Notes under the pieces: generated by a model
Database searches by the model: none
What the model was told of the DNA's origin: nothing
What the model saw: only the letters and a program-made list of their open reading frames with translations
Position numbers and translations under genes: made by a program
Part shown: piece after piece, positions 33,880-43,576 of the stretch
How positions within the stretch are numbered: position 1 is the first letter of the stretch
Layout: each line of letters begins with the position of its first letter
Source: Streptomyces sp. WMMB303
GTDB lineage: Bacteria > Actinomycetota > Actinomycetes > Streptomycetales > Streptomycetaceae
Length of the DNA stretch: 64,000 nt
NCBI RefSeq assembly: GCF_029351045.1
Contig: NZ_JARKIN010000001.1
Location: 3,832,501 to 3,896,500, forward strand
Direction of reading: 5' to 3'

Positions 33880-36077
33880 CGCGGCCCCGCCAGGGTCACC
33901 GGCGCCCCGCCGGCCAGCGCGGTGCGCACGGCGAGAGTGGCCGACGTGGTGGCGACCAGCGACTCCAGCGGTACCGGCATCGGCCCGCCGGTCCGCACCG
34001 CCCTGAGGAACGCGGCCAGTTCGGCGCGCTGCCCCTTGTCCCGGGTCCTGGACAGCCGCGGCGAGGTCCACCGCTCGGGGCCGTGCACCGTGGCCCGCAC
34101 GAAGTCGTCGAACCGCAGCACCTTGCCGTCCGCGACGAGGTCGAGCGTCTCCTTGGGAAAGCCGGGCGAGCCGGTGGTGACGTAGCCGAGGGTGGCGGTC
34201 GATCCGTCCGGGTAGCGCAGCACGACCTGCAGGTCCTCGTTGCCGGGCGTGGCCACCGCGTACACCGCAACCGGGTCGCCTCCGAGCAGCCAGCTCACCG
34301 TGTCGATGAAGTGCCCGCCCTCCCCGGCGAACCGGGAGCCCTCAGTACCCTGCCGGAGGTACCAGCTGCCGTGCTCCAGCCGGCCGGCGTTGACCAGGTA
34401 GCGGACGCTCGCCGGACCGGTCCGGGCACCGAACCGCTTCCTGGCCTGACGCAGCAGCGGTGCGAACCTGCGGTTGAAGCCCACCTGCAGCCGGTCGTTG
34501 CCGGACTCCTCCACCGCCGCGAGCACACCGGCCAACTCGTCCTCGGTGAGGGCCAGCGGCTTCTCCACGAAGACCGCCTTCCCGGCCAGCAGTGCCCTGC
34601 GGGTCAGTTCGGCGTGCGAACTGTGCCGGGTGACCACGAACACCGCGTCGACGGCCGGGTCGCCGAGCACGGCGTCCAGATCGGTGGTCGCCTCGGCGAA
34701 GCCGAACTTCCGCTTCGCGTTGGCGGCGGAGAGCGCCGTCGTGGTCACGACCGTCGACAGTGCGACACCGTCCCGCCGGGCCAGGTGCGGGAGCAGCATC
34801 GAGGACGCGTAGTTGCCCGCGCCGACGAACGCCAGCCGCACCGGTGCGGCGGCGGCCCGGGCGGGAACGGACGCCGCTGCGCCGCGGCGCCGCACCGCCG
34901 GTACGGCCACCTCGGGAGCCGCCGGTGCCGCCGCGTCCGCCGGATGTCCGGCGGGGCCCGGGTACCGGAACAGCACGGCCACGGCCTTCAGGTCGCCGTC
35001 CGCCAGTCGCCGGTAGGTCCCGACGGCGTCGTCGAAGTCGGCGACATGGGAGACGAGGGGCTCCGCGTCGACGGAGCCGCGGGCCAGGAGGTCGAGGAAG
35101 CAGGCCAGGTTGCGGCGTTCGGTCCAGCGCACGTAGCCGATCGGATAGTCCCGCCCGGCCAGCTCGTACTCCGGGTCGTAGCGCCCGGGGCCGTAGCTGC
35201 GGGAGAACCGGACGTCGAGCTCCTTCTCGTAGTACGCGTTCCACGGCAGGTCCAAGCGGCACTTGCCGATGTCGACGACCCGGCCGCGGTCCCGGCTCAG
35301 CCGCGCGGCCAGCTCGACGGGCTCGTTGCTGCCGCCGCCGGCGGCCAGATACACCTGATCCACGCCGTGCCCGCCGCTGAGTTCGACGACGGCCGCCTCC
35401 ACGGCGGCGGATGCGGGATCACCGCAGGCCACCGCGCCCAGCCGGGCGCCGAGCTCGCAGCGCGCCGGGTCCGGGTCCGCCCCCACGACGCGGACTCCCG
35501 AGGCGGCCAGCAGCTGCACCACCAACTGCCCGATCAGCCCCAGGCCGACGACCAGCGCCACGTCGCCCAGCTGCGGCTCGCCACGGCGGACGCCCTGCAG
35601 CGCGATCGCCCCCACCGTGCCGAACGCCGCGTACCGCGGCGCGAGGCCGTCCGGCACCCGGGCGTAGAGGTTCTTCGGCACCCAGTTCAGCTCGGCGTGC
35701 AGCGCGTGCTCGTTGCCGGCGCAGGCCACCAGGTCCCCCACCGCGACGTCGTCGATCCCCGTGCCGACCTGCTCGACCACCCCGCACAGCGAGTAGCCCA
35801 GCGGCGTCCAGGAGTCCAGCTTGCCCATCACCTTGCGGTAGGTGGCGGGCACCCCGTTGGTGGCCACGCTCTGCATGACCTTGGCCACCTGGTCCGGGCG
35901 GGAGCGGGCCTTGCCCAGCATCGACATCCCGGCCTCGGAGACCTTCATCAACTCGGTCCCGGTGGATATCAGCGAATAGGCGCTGCGGACCAGTACACCT
36001 CCCGGCTTGCACCCCGGTACCGGCACGTCGAGCACTGTCAGCTCGCCGCTCTTGTAGTTCTGCACAACCTGTTTCAC
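33876..36077 (-). CDS. two-domain dehydrogenase: zinc-type MDR fused to Gfo/Idh/MocA oxidoreductase
   Basis: A 733-residue fusion. Residues about 1-370 are a medium-chain dehydrogenase (cofactor motif V-V-G-L-G-L-I-G-Q-L near 196, then A-C-A-G-N-E-H); a Pro/Ala linker of about 40 residues follows; residues about 415-733 are a Gfo/Idh/MocA domain (A-F-V-G-A-G-N-Y-A-S-S-M, then V-F-V-E-K-P-L-A-L and G-G-H-F-I-D). This fusion is a recurring member of polysaccharide loci with a heparinase-like gene and AsnB and is thought to act on sugar hydroxyls (for example forming a 3-keto intermediate). GTG at 36077. Confidence 0.83.
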   Translation of the reverse strand: MKQVVQNYKSGELTVLDVPVPGCKPGGVLVRSAYSLISTGTELMKVSEAGMSMLGKARSRPDQVAKVMQSVATNGVPATYRKVMGKLDSWTPLGYSLCGVVEQVGTGIDDVAVGDLVACAGNEHALHAELNWVPKNLYARVPDGLAPRYAAFGTVGAIALQGVRRGEPQLGDVALVVGLGLIGQLVVQLLAASGVRVVGADPDPARCELGARLGAVACGDPASAAVEAAVVELSGGHGVDQVYLAAGGGSNEPVELAARLSRDRGRVVDIGKCRLDLPWNAYYEKELDVRFSRSYGPGRYDPEYELAGRDYPIGYVRWTERRNLACFLDLLARGSVDAEPLVSHVADFDDAVGTYRRLADGDLKAVAVLFRYPGPAGHPADAAAPAAPEVAVPAVRRRGAAASVPARAAAAPVRLAFVGAGNYASSMLLPHLARRDGVALSTVVTTTALSAANAKRKFGFAEATTDLDAVLGDPAVDAVFVVTRHSSHAELTRRALLAGKAVFVEKPLALTEDELAGVLAAVEESGNDRLQVGFNRRFAPLLRQARKRFGARTGPASVRYLVNAGRLEHGSWYLRQGTEGSRFAGEGGHFIDTVSWLLGGDPVAVYAVATPGNEDLQVVLRYPDGSTATLGYVTTGSPGFPKETLDLVADGKVLRFDDFVRATVHGPERWTSPRLSRTRDKGQRAELAAFLRAVRTGGPMPVPLESLVATTSATLAVRTALAGGAPVTLAGPR

Positions 36078-36094
36078 CCGAAGTCCTCTTGTCT

Positions 36095-38029
36095 CTACGC
36101 CGTCAGCTGAGAGTTGTGGCCGACTCCCGAGGTCGCGCCGCGATACCAGTACTCGAGGGTCAGCACGTGCCACAGATGCTTGGCGTGGTCCCGCTGACCG
36201 GCGGCGTCCTCGGCGACGAGCCGCTCCAGCGCGTCGCGGCGCAGGAACCCGGATTCGACGAGCACGCCGTCGTGCAGCACCTCGCGGACCAGCGGCGCCA
36301 GATCGCGGCTCATCCAGGCCCGCAGCGGGGCGCTGAACAGGCCCTTGGGCCGATGGACGATCTCCTCGGGCAGGATCGAGGCGGCCGCCTCCTTGAGGAC
36401 GGCCTTGCCCTGCCGTCCGGCGATCTTGCGCTCTCCCGGCACGGCGAACGCCGCCCTGACCACCTCGACGTCCACGTACGGCACCCGCACCTCGGTCGAG
36501 GCGGCCATGCTCGACCGGTCGGTATAGGTGAGGTTCAGGCCCGGCAGGAACATCCGTGCGTCGGCCAGGCACATGCGGTTGACGAAGTCGTCGAGTTCGT
36601 TGTCCCGGTAGAGGTCCGCGTGCTCGGTCAGCACGTCCTCGACCGTTTCGGCCAGGTCCGGATCGACCAGGGCGAGCAGCTCGTCCCGGTCGTACATGGT
36701 GTAGCTGCGCCGGAACGCGGTCTCCTCCGGCAGGTCGGCGAAGGAGAGGAACCGCTTGGCGAAGCGCACCGACCGGTATCCCCGGCGAGCCGTGGCGACC
36801 GGCAGCCGGTCCACGGCCCTGGACAGACCGCGTCGCAGCGGCCGCGGAACGCGCCGATAGCGCACCGCGAGCAGGTTGGCCAGGTGTTTGCGGTATCCGG
36901 CGAACAGCTCGTCCGCGCCCATCCCCGAGAGCAGCACCTTCACCCCGGCCTCCCGGGCGGCCGAGCAGATCAGGAAGGTGTTGATCGCGGCCGGATCGCC
37001 GATCGGCTCGTCCAGGTGGTACGTCATCCGCGGCAGCAGATCGAGCACGTCCGGAGCGATCTCGATCTCCCGCAGGTCGACGCCGAACCGCTCGGCGACC
37101 CGCCGGGCGTGGCGCAGGTCGTCCGGCATCGCCTCGAACCTGGCGTCCTCGGCGCGGAACCCGATCGTGTAGGCGGAGATCCCGGGCAGGTCGCGGGCCG
37201 CCAGCGCGGTCAGATAGCTGGAGTCCAGCCCGCCGGAGAGGAAAGTCGCCACGGGTACGTCGGACAGCAGGTGGCGGCGGGTCGACTCCTCGACGATGGC
37301 GGCGAGTTCCGGCCGCTCGCCGGACCGAGCGCGCTCCCGTCCCTCGGCCGCGACCTGACGCAGATCCCAGTACCGGCCGCGCTCCACCCGCCCGTCGGGT
37401 CGGCACCTCAGCCAGCCGCCCGGCGGCAGTTTCTCCGCCCCGCGCAGCGCACACCGCGAATCCGGCACCCAGTAGTACAGCAGCGAGGCCACCATCGCCG
37501 CGGGGTCCACCTGCATCGACCCGCCGGTGGCGGCGGCCAGGGCCTTGAGCTCGGAGGCGAACACCAGGCCCGAGCCCCGCCGGAGCAGGAACAGCGGCTT
37601 GATGCCGAGCTGGTCGCGGGCGAGCACCAGTTCTCCGGTGCGCTCGTCGAAGACGCCGAAGGCGAACATGCCGCGCAACCGGGGCAGGCAGTCCGTGCCC
37701 CAGCGCCGCCACGCCTCCAGCAGTACCTCGGTGTCGGAGGTGCCGCGGAAGCGCACCCCGCAGGCCGCCAGTTCGGCGCGCAGTTCGGGCGCGTTGTACA
37801 GCTCGCCGTTGTAGGTCAGGACGAGGCCGTCCGCTGCCATCGGCTGGGCGCCGGTCCCGGACAGATCGATGACGGCCAGCCGGCGGTGCCCCAGCTGCAC
37901 TTCCCCGTCGCCGAGCGAGTGGCTGTAGCGTCCCGCCCCGTCCGGGCCGCGGTGGGCGAGGGTGTCGGTCATCCGGTCGGTGACGCCCTTCCCGTCCGGC
38001 CATCGGTACGTGCCCGCGATACCGCACAT
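36095..38029 (-). CDS. asnB: asparagine synthase (glutamine-hydrolysing)-like amidotransferase
   Basis: A 644-residue protein. Class II glutamine amidotransferase domain begins M-C-G-I-A-G with nucleophile Cys2; R-G-P-D-G and Y-N-G-E-L-Y-N motifs follow. The synthetase domain has the ATP-pyrophosphatase loop S-G-G-L-D-S-S-Y (near 255-262) and further L-S-G-M-G-A-D-E-L-F-A-G-Y. In capsule loci such proteins probably amidate an uronic acid or other acidic sugar rather than make free asparagine. Fits with the UDP-sugar dehydrogenase here. 17 bp before the two-domain dehydrogenase. Confidence 0.87.
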   Translation of the reverse strand: MCGIAGTYRWPDGKGVTDRMTDTLAHRGPDGAGRYSHSLGDGEVQLGHRRLAVIDLSGTGAQPMAADGLVLTYNGELYNAPELRAELAACGVRFRGTSDTEVLLEAWRRWGTDCLPRLRGMFAFGVFDERTGELVLARDQLGIKPLFLLRRGSGLVFASELKALAAATGGSMQVDPAAMVASLLYYWVPDSRCALRGAEKLPPGGWLRCRPDGRVERGRYWDLRQVAAEGRERARSGERPELAAIVEESTRRHLLSDVPVATFLSGGLDSSYLTALAARDLPGISAYTIGFRAEDARFEAMPDDLRHARRVAERFGVDLREIEIAPDVLDLLPRMTYHLDEPIGDPAAINTFLICSAAREAGVKVLLSGMGADELFAGYRKHLANLLAVRYRRVPRPLRRGLSRAVDRLPVATARRGYRSVRFAKRFLSFADLPEETAFRRSYTMYDRDELLALVDPDLAETVEDVLTEHADLYRDNELDDFVNRMCLADARMFLPGLNLTYTDRSSMAASTEVRVPYVDVEVVRAAFAVPGERKIAGRQGKAVLKEAAASILPEEIVHRPKGLFSAPLRAWMSRDLAPLVREVLHDGVLVESGFLRRDALERLVAEDAAGQRDHAKHLWHVLTLEYWYRGATSGVGHNSQLTA

Positions 38030-38032
38030 GTC

Positions 38033-39556
38033 CTATCTCGCCTCCTGGTCGCTGTCCGGGACCCGAGCGGCCCGTACGGGTAGCCGTTCCGTCTGCGGGG
38101 CGCCCGTCCCGTTCCGCCGGTCCGGGCGTTCGTTCCGGCCGCGCGCCGCAGTGTGCGGGCCGTCCCAGAGCGTGCCGTCGGTCCGGTCCCGCGGATCGGG
38201 GTCGGTCAGCACCACGCCGAGCACCGGGATGTGCTGGTCCGCGAGCTGCCGCGTCACCGTGTGCAGCCAGGCGGCGCTGCCGTGCCCGGCGCGTACGACC
38301 AGGACGGTCCGGGTTCCCAGGTGCCTCAGGTCGGTCCAGGCCGTGCCGGGCGCGACCGAGCCGACGCCGAGCCGGCGTTCCGGGGGCTCCGCGTCAGCGG
38401 TCCGCTCGCCGCCGACCACCACGACCGGGTCGTCCGGCTGCCTGCGGCTGCCGGCGAGGTGCGGGCCGGGCAGGCCGTCGACGACCGTCACCGGACCGTC
38501 CGCCGTGAGGGCCCGTGCGAGAGCCAGGGCGAGCACGCTCGTGCGGCGCGCGCACCCCAGCTCCAGCAGCGACAGCGGTTCGGCGGAGCCGCGCACGGTG
38601 CGGGCCAGGGCCGCCGCGAGCTGTTCATGTGCCGCCCGCTTCCGCCTCGGCTGCCACAGCCTGCCCGTCCGCAGGGGCAGTTCCGCGACAACCGAGGCAC
38701 CCAGGTTCGCCGCGATCTCCCGGCGCAGCACGGGGCGGTCCGCCACCACCGCGCCGACCGCGGCCACCGCGAGCCCGAGGGCGAGCCCCAGGACGAGCCC
38801 GATCGCGGCGTCGGTGGCGGCGGCCGCGGGCAGCGAGTGGTGCACCGCGCGCGGGGCGTCAACGATCTGCGTCCCGGCGACGATCCGGGGCGTGCCGGTG
38901 CGCGCCTCCGCTGCCCGCTGGTCGAAGTCGGCGATCCGCGAGTTGAGTTCGGCCCGGCGGGCGAAGAGCGACTCGATCCGCGCCGACGCCTGAGGGTCGC
39001 TTCCCGGTGAACGGCCGCCGATCGACTTGTTGACCTGGGCGAGTTCGTCCCGCATCCGGTCACGCTGGTCGAGCAGGGCCTCGGTCTGGGCTTGGGCGGT
39101 CTCGCGCATCCGCCGCACATGGTCGGCGACGAACGCGTCGGCCAGCGCGCCGGCCCGGGCCACCGCCTGGGCTTCGTCCGCACCCGTCACATCGATCCGC
39201 AGCAGGTTGTTGGTCACGCCGGTGCCCCGGTAGTCCCGCAGGAAGTCCTCGGGGTCCTCGGGGGAGTGGAGGGACCGCAGGGCCCGGCCCGCGATCCGCG
39301 TGGTGCCCAGCAGCTCGACGTCGGTACGGATCAGGGTTCCGGTGTCGTTGGGCTGGTCCTCCTGGTGCGCGACCAACACCGTGGTCACCGCTGCCGGCGG
39401 CGGGGGCAGCAGGATCGCCACGCCTGCGCCGACCAGCAGCCCCAGCAGCGCCATGGAACACCAGAGGCGGCGGCGCCTGCGCACCGCCACGACCAGCGAC
39501 TGCAGGTCCAGCAGCGGGGCGGCGCCCGGGGCGCCCGCGGTACGGCTCGTCGTCAT
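38033..39556 (-). CDS. Wzz-like chain-length protein with degenerate kinase-like tail
   Basis: A 507-residue protein with one membrane helix near residue 36-55, an external Wzz domain (coiled region about 140-210), a second helix near 245-265, then a cytosolic tail that follows the BY-kinase/MinD fold pattern (L-L-E-L-G-C-A-R-R-T-S-V-L-A-L-A-L-A-R-A-L-T and later T-V-L-V-V-R-A-G-H-G-S). The Walker A lysine loop is absent, being G-C-A-R-R-T-S. It would regulate chain length without phosphorylating activity. ATG at 39556 overlaps the upstream stop. Confidence 0.75.
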   Translation of the reverse strand: MTTSRTAGAPGAAPLLDLQSLVVAVRRRRRLWCSMALLGLLVGAGVAILLPPPPAAVTTVLVAHQEDQPNDTGTLIRTDVELLGTTRIAGRALRSLHSPEDPEDFLRDYRGTGVTNNLLRIDVTGADEAQAVARAGALADAFVADHVRRMRETAQAQTEALLDQRDRMRDELAQVNKSIGGRSPGSDPQASARIESLFARRAELNSRIADFDQRAAEARTGTPRIVAGTQIVDAPRAVHHSLPAAAATDAAIGLVLGLALGLAVAAVGAVVADRPVLRREIAANLGASVVAELPLRTGRLWQPRRKRAAHEQLAAALARTVRGSAEPLSLLELGCARRTSVLALALARALTADGPVTVVDGLPGPHLAGSRRQPDDPVVVVGGERTADAEPPERRLGVGSVAPGTAWTDLRHLGTRTVLVVRAGHGSAAWLHTVTRQLADQHIPVLGVVLTDPDPRDRTDGTLWDGPHTAARGRNERPDRRNGTGAPQTERLPVRAARVPDSDQEAR

Positions 39557-40923
39557 GCCGGGCCTCCCCTCGCGGTGCCGCCGACCGGGACCGGCTGCTC
39601 CTGATGCTGCGCGGGGCGGTCGGCCGCCCGCTCCGGACGGGCAGCCCGGACCGGTTCGGCGACGACGACTCCGACGACCCGGTGCCCCGCGTCCGCACAT
39701 GCCCCGGCGATGCCGCCGAGTTCCTCCGCGGTCCAGTTGCCCGCGCCGAGCACGACCAGGGCACCGGACTCGGTGTCGCGATCCGGCACCAGCGGGCGGG
39801 ACACGGACACGTCCACCGCCGGCAGCAGCGGATCGGTCCCGGCCTCGGCGGCGAGCTCGTCGGCGGCCCGGCGGCCGAGCACGTCGCCCGCCGGTACGAG
39901 CGCCAGCACCCGCCGCGGGCCCGCGGGCAGCTCCTCCCGGAGGCGGGCACACACCCGCCGGCAGCGGATCCGCCTGTCGGCCTCGCCGCCGGACGCTCGC
40001 GGCACGGGTCGGTGCCATCGGGTGTCCAGGCCCAGCAGCCGGCGGATCCGGGCCCGGCCGCGGCCCGGACGGCGGTGCGCGAGCTGTTCGCCGGGGACCT
40101 CGACAGTGCCCAGCGGAGCCGAGCCCAGTGCGGCGGCGATCTCCCCTTCGGTGTCCAGCCGGCGGCTCATCCGCACGGCGGCGAGCTGCCCGACGATGCC
40201 GAGCAGGAAGGACAGCAGCGCCCCGGCGCCCACCCGTTGCAGCGTCGTCGGCGGTGCCTCGCCGGTGGGCCGGGCCGCCGGACCCATGACGACCAGGCCG
40301 GTCCTGCTGCTCGCCGGGGCGGCGTCGTCCAGCTTCTTCATGGCTTCCTGCAGCGCGGTGCGCAGCTTCTCCAGCTCGGTGCGGGCCTGCACGCTCTCCA
40401 CGGTCCGTCCCGGATCGGACGACTCGGCCAGTTCGGTGATCCGGCGGTCGGTCTCCCGGACCTTCTGCCGCAGTGCCTCGGTTCCCGCTGCCTCGTCTGC
40501 GTCGGTACCCTCGCCGGCGAGCCGCGCGGTGAACGTGACGAACTGCTGGGCCGTCCGGTCGGAGAGCTGCTGCGCGCGCCCCGGCGTCCCGGCCGTACCC
40601 GAGATCGTGATGATGTTTCCGTCCGCCGCCTCGGCGCGTACTCGGCCCCGCAGCCCGGTGCCGCTGACCCCCGGCCAGCCGAGCGTGGCGGCCGCGCGGT
40701 CGAGCACGGCCGAACTGGTCGCGATCTCCACCTGGGTCAGCAGCTCGCGCTCCTCCCACTGCCCCGGCAGCAGTACCGAGGCCGACGCCGTGTAGCGGGG
40801 CGGGAACAGCGCCGAGGTGCCGTAGCCGACGAGCGCGCCCGCCACGGCGAGGACGGCGAGCAGGCGCCAGCGCCGACGGAGCAGCCGCCCGATCGTGACC
40901 AGGCGTATCGTGTCGTCGCTCAA
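39553..40923 (-). CDS. second Wzz-like chain-length protein
   Basis: A 456-residue protein with the same layout: first helix near 22-42, P-P-R-Y-T-A-S-A-S-V-L-L after it (a typical Wzz start), a coiled region, a second helix near 233-250, and a cytosolic tail with V-L-A-L-V-P-A-G-D-V-L-G-R-R-A and L-V-V-L-G-A-G-N-W-T, again without a Walker A lysine. Translation begins at a TTG that shares its last two bases with the previous stop (TTGA), so it depends on coupling. Functions with the gene after it in polymer length control. Confidence 0.75.
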   Translation of the reverse strand: MSDDTIRLVTIGRLLRRRWRLLAVLAVAGALVGYGTSALFPPRYTASASVLLPGQWEERELLTQVEIATSSAVLDRAAATLGWPGVSGTGLRGRVRAEAADGNIITISGTAGTPGRAQQLSDRTAQQFVTFTARLAGEGTDADEAAGTEALRQKVRETDRRITELAESSDPGRTVESVQARTELEKLRTALQEAMKKLDDAAPASSRTGLVVMGPAARPTGEAPPTTLQRVGAGALLSFLLGIVGQLAAVRMSRRLDTEGEIAAALGSAPLGTVEVPGEQLAHRRPGRGRARIRRLLGLDTRWHRPVPRASGGEADRRIRCRRVCARLREELPAGPRRVLALVPAGDVLGRRAADELAAEAGTDPLLPAVDVSVSRPLVPDRDTESGALVVLGAGNWTAEELGGIAGACADAGHRVVGVVVAEPVRAARPERAADRPAQHQEQPVPVGGTARGGPA

Positions 40924-42174
40924 CGGCGTCGCCTCTTGCCCGCCTGGACCGGGGCGCCCGTCGCGACCGGAGCATGGTCGCGGCAGGCCGCGGCGTAGGC
41001 GGCGAGCAGCGACTGCTGGGAGTTGCGCCAGGAGAGCTTCCCGCCGATCCGTTCCCGGCCGATCCTGCCCATCCGGGCCCGCTTCTGCGGATCGTCCAGC
41101 AGCTGTGCGACGGCCTCGGCGAACCCTGCCTCGTCGTCGGCGGGCGCGTAGACGGCGGCCTCTCCGGCCGACACCCGGGCCTCCCGCAGGTCGAAGGAGA
41201 CGATCGGCCGGCCCATCACCATGTACTCCAGGACCTTGTTCATGGTCGACACGTCGTTGAGCGGATTGTGCGGGTCAGGAGAGAGGCACACGTCGGCGGT
41301 GGACAGGTAGCGCACCAGGTCGGCGTCCGGGATCCGCCCGGTGAACTGCACCTGCTCGCAGAGCCCGAGCTGCCGGGAGAGCTCCACCATCGCGTCGAAG
41401 GTGTCGCCGGCACCGACGAACACCGCGTGCCAGTCGGTCCGCCCCAGGTCGTCGCGCAGCTTCGCGAGGGCGCGCAGGGCGTAGTCGACGCCGTCCTGCG
41501 GGCCCATGACGCCGAGGTAGCACAGCAGGTACGGCTTGCCCCGCTTCAGCTCCGGCTCCGGCGGTACGGCGCGGAACCGGTCGGTGTCGGGCGCGCTGCG
41601 CACCACGAAGACGTCCGCCGCGCTCCGGCCGCCGCGGCGCAGCGCGACTTCCCGGTAGCTCTCGTTCGTGGCGATCACGATGTCCGCGGCTCGGTAGGTC
41701 ATCCGCTCCAGCGCGCATACGGCACGGTGGAGCAGGTCCTCGCCGCGGTCGAACCGGGAGAGGTACAGCTCGGGCACCAGGTCGTGCTGGTCGAAGACGA
41801 ACCGCGCGCCGCGCCGCTTCAGCCACAGCGCCGGGAGGAACAGCAGGTCGGGCGGATTACAGGCGTGGACGACATCGACCGGGCCGACCCTGCGTGCCAG
41901 CCGGACCGTGTGCCACAGCGCCGCTCCGTACTCCCGCAGATATCCGGCCGGCCCTCCGGTGGCCGCGCGCAGCGGGTAGCGGTGGATCCGTATCCCGTCG
42001 ATCTCGGTCTCCGGCTCGGTGTCCCGCTTCCCTCCCCGGGGGCAGATGACGTGCACCTCCCAGCCCGCGTCGTGCAGCGTCCTGCACTCCTGCCACACCC
42101 GCCGGTCGAAGGGCACCGACAGGTTCTCCACGAGGATCAGCGCGCGCCGGCCCGGCCGGCCGCCGGCGGCCGTG

Positions 42175-42185
<11 letters not shown>
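40920..42185 (-). CDS. family 4 glycosyltransferase (GT-B)
   Basis: A 421-residue GT-B enzyme. N-terminal A-L-I-L-V-E-N-L-S-V-P-F-D-R-R-V-W is a strong signature of polysaccharide-cluster GT4 enzymes; F-D-Q-H-D-L-V-P-E, S-A-P-D-T-D-R-F and C-Y-L-G-V-M-G-P-Q-D-G-V-D follow, with a donor site around N-K-V-L-E-Y-M-V-M-G-R-P. The start is a TTG at 42185, overlapping the dehydrogenase gene end by 11 bp. Sugar donor unknown. Confidence 0.87.
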
Positions 42186-43503
<1,318 letters not shown>

Positions 43504-43576
43504 GACGCGTTCCTCCCCCAGAGCAGGCCCCTGCGGCCTGCGTGCCGCACGGGGGCCGGACACCGGCCGCCGCGCA

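Noticed and set aside
33876..38027. Long open frame of 1383 codons on the minus strand spanning the AsnB gene and the two-domain dehydrogenase.
   Set aside because: The N-terminal half is an out-of-frame shadow of AsnB; the real dehydrogenase starts at 36077. No continuous fusion is needed.
36095..38029. AsnB as a plain asparagine biosynthesis gene.
   Set aside because: Position within a polysaccharide operon beside a uronic-acid dehydrogenase makes sugar amidation more likely, though the chemistry is unproven.
38033..40975. 980-codon open frame spanning both Wzz-like genes.
   Set aside because: The front part reads an arginine/glycine-rich shadow of the second Wzz gene; the copolymerase proper starts at 39556.
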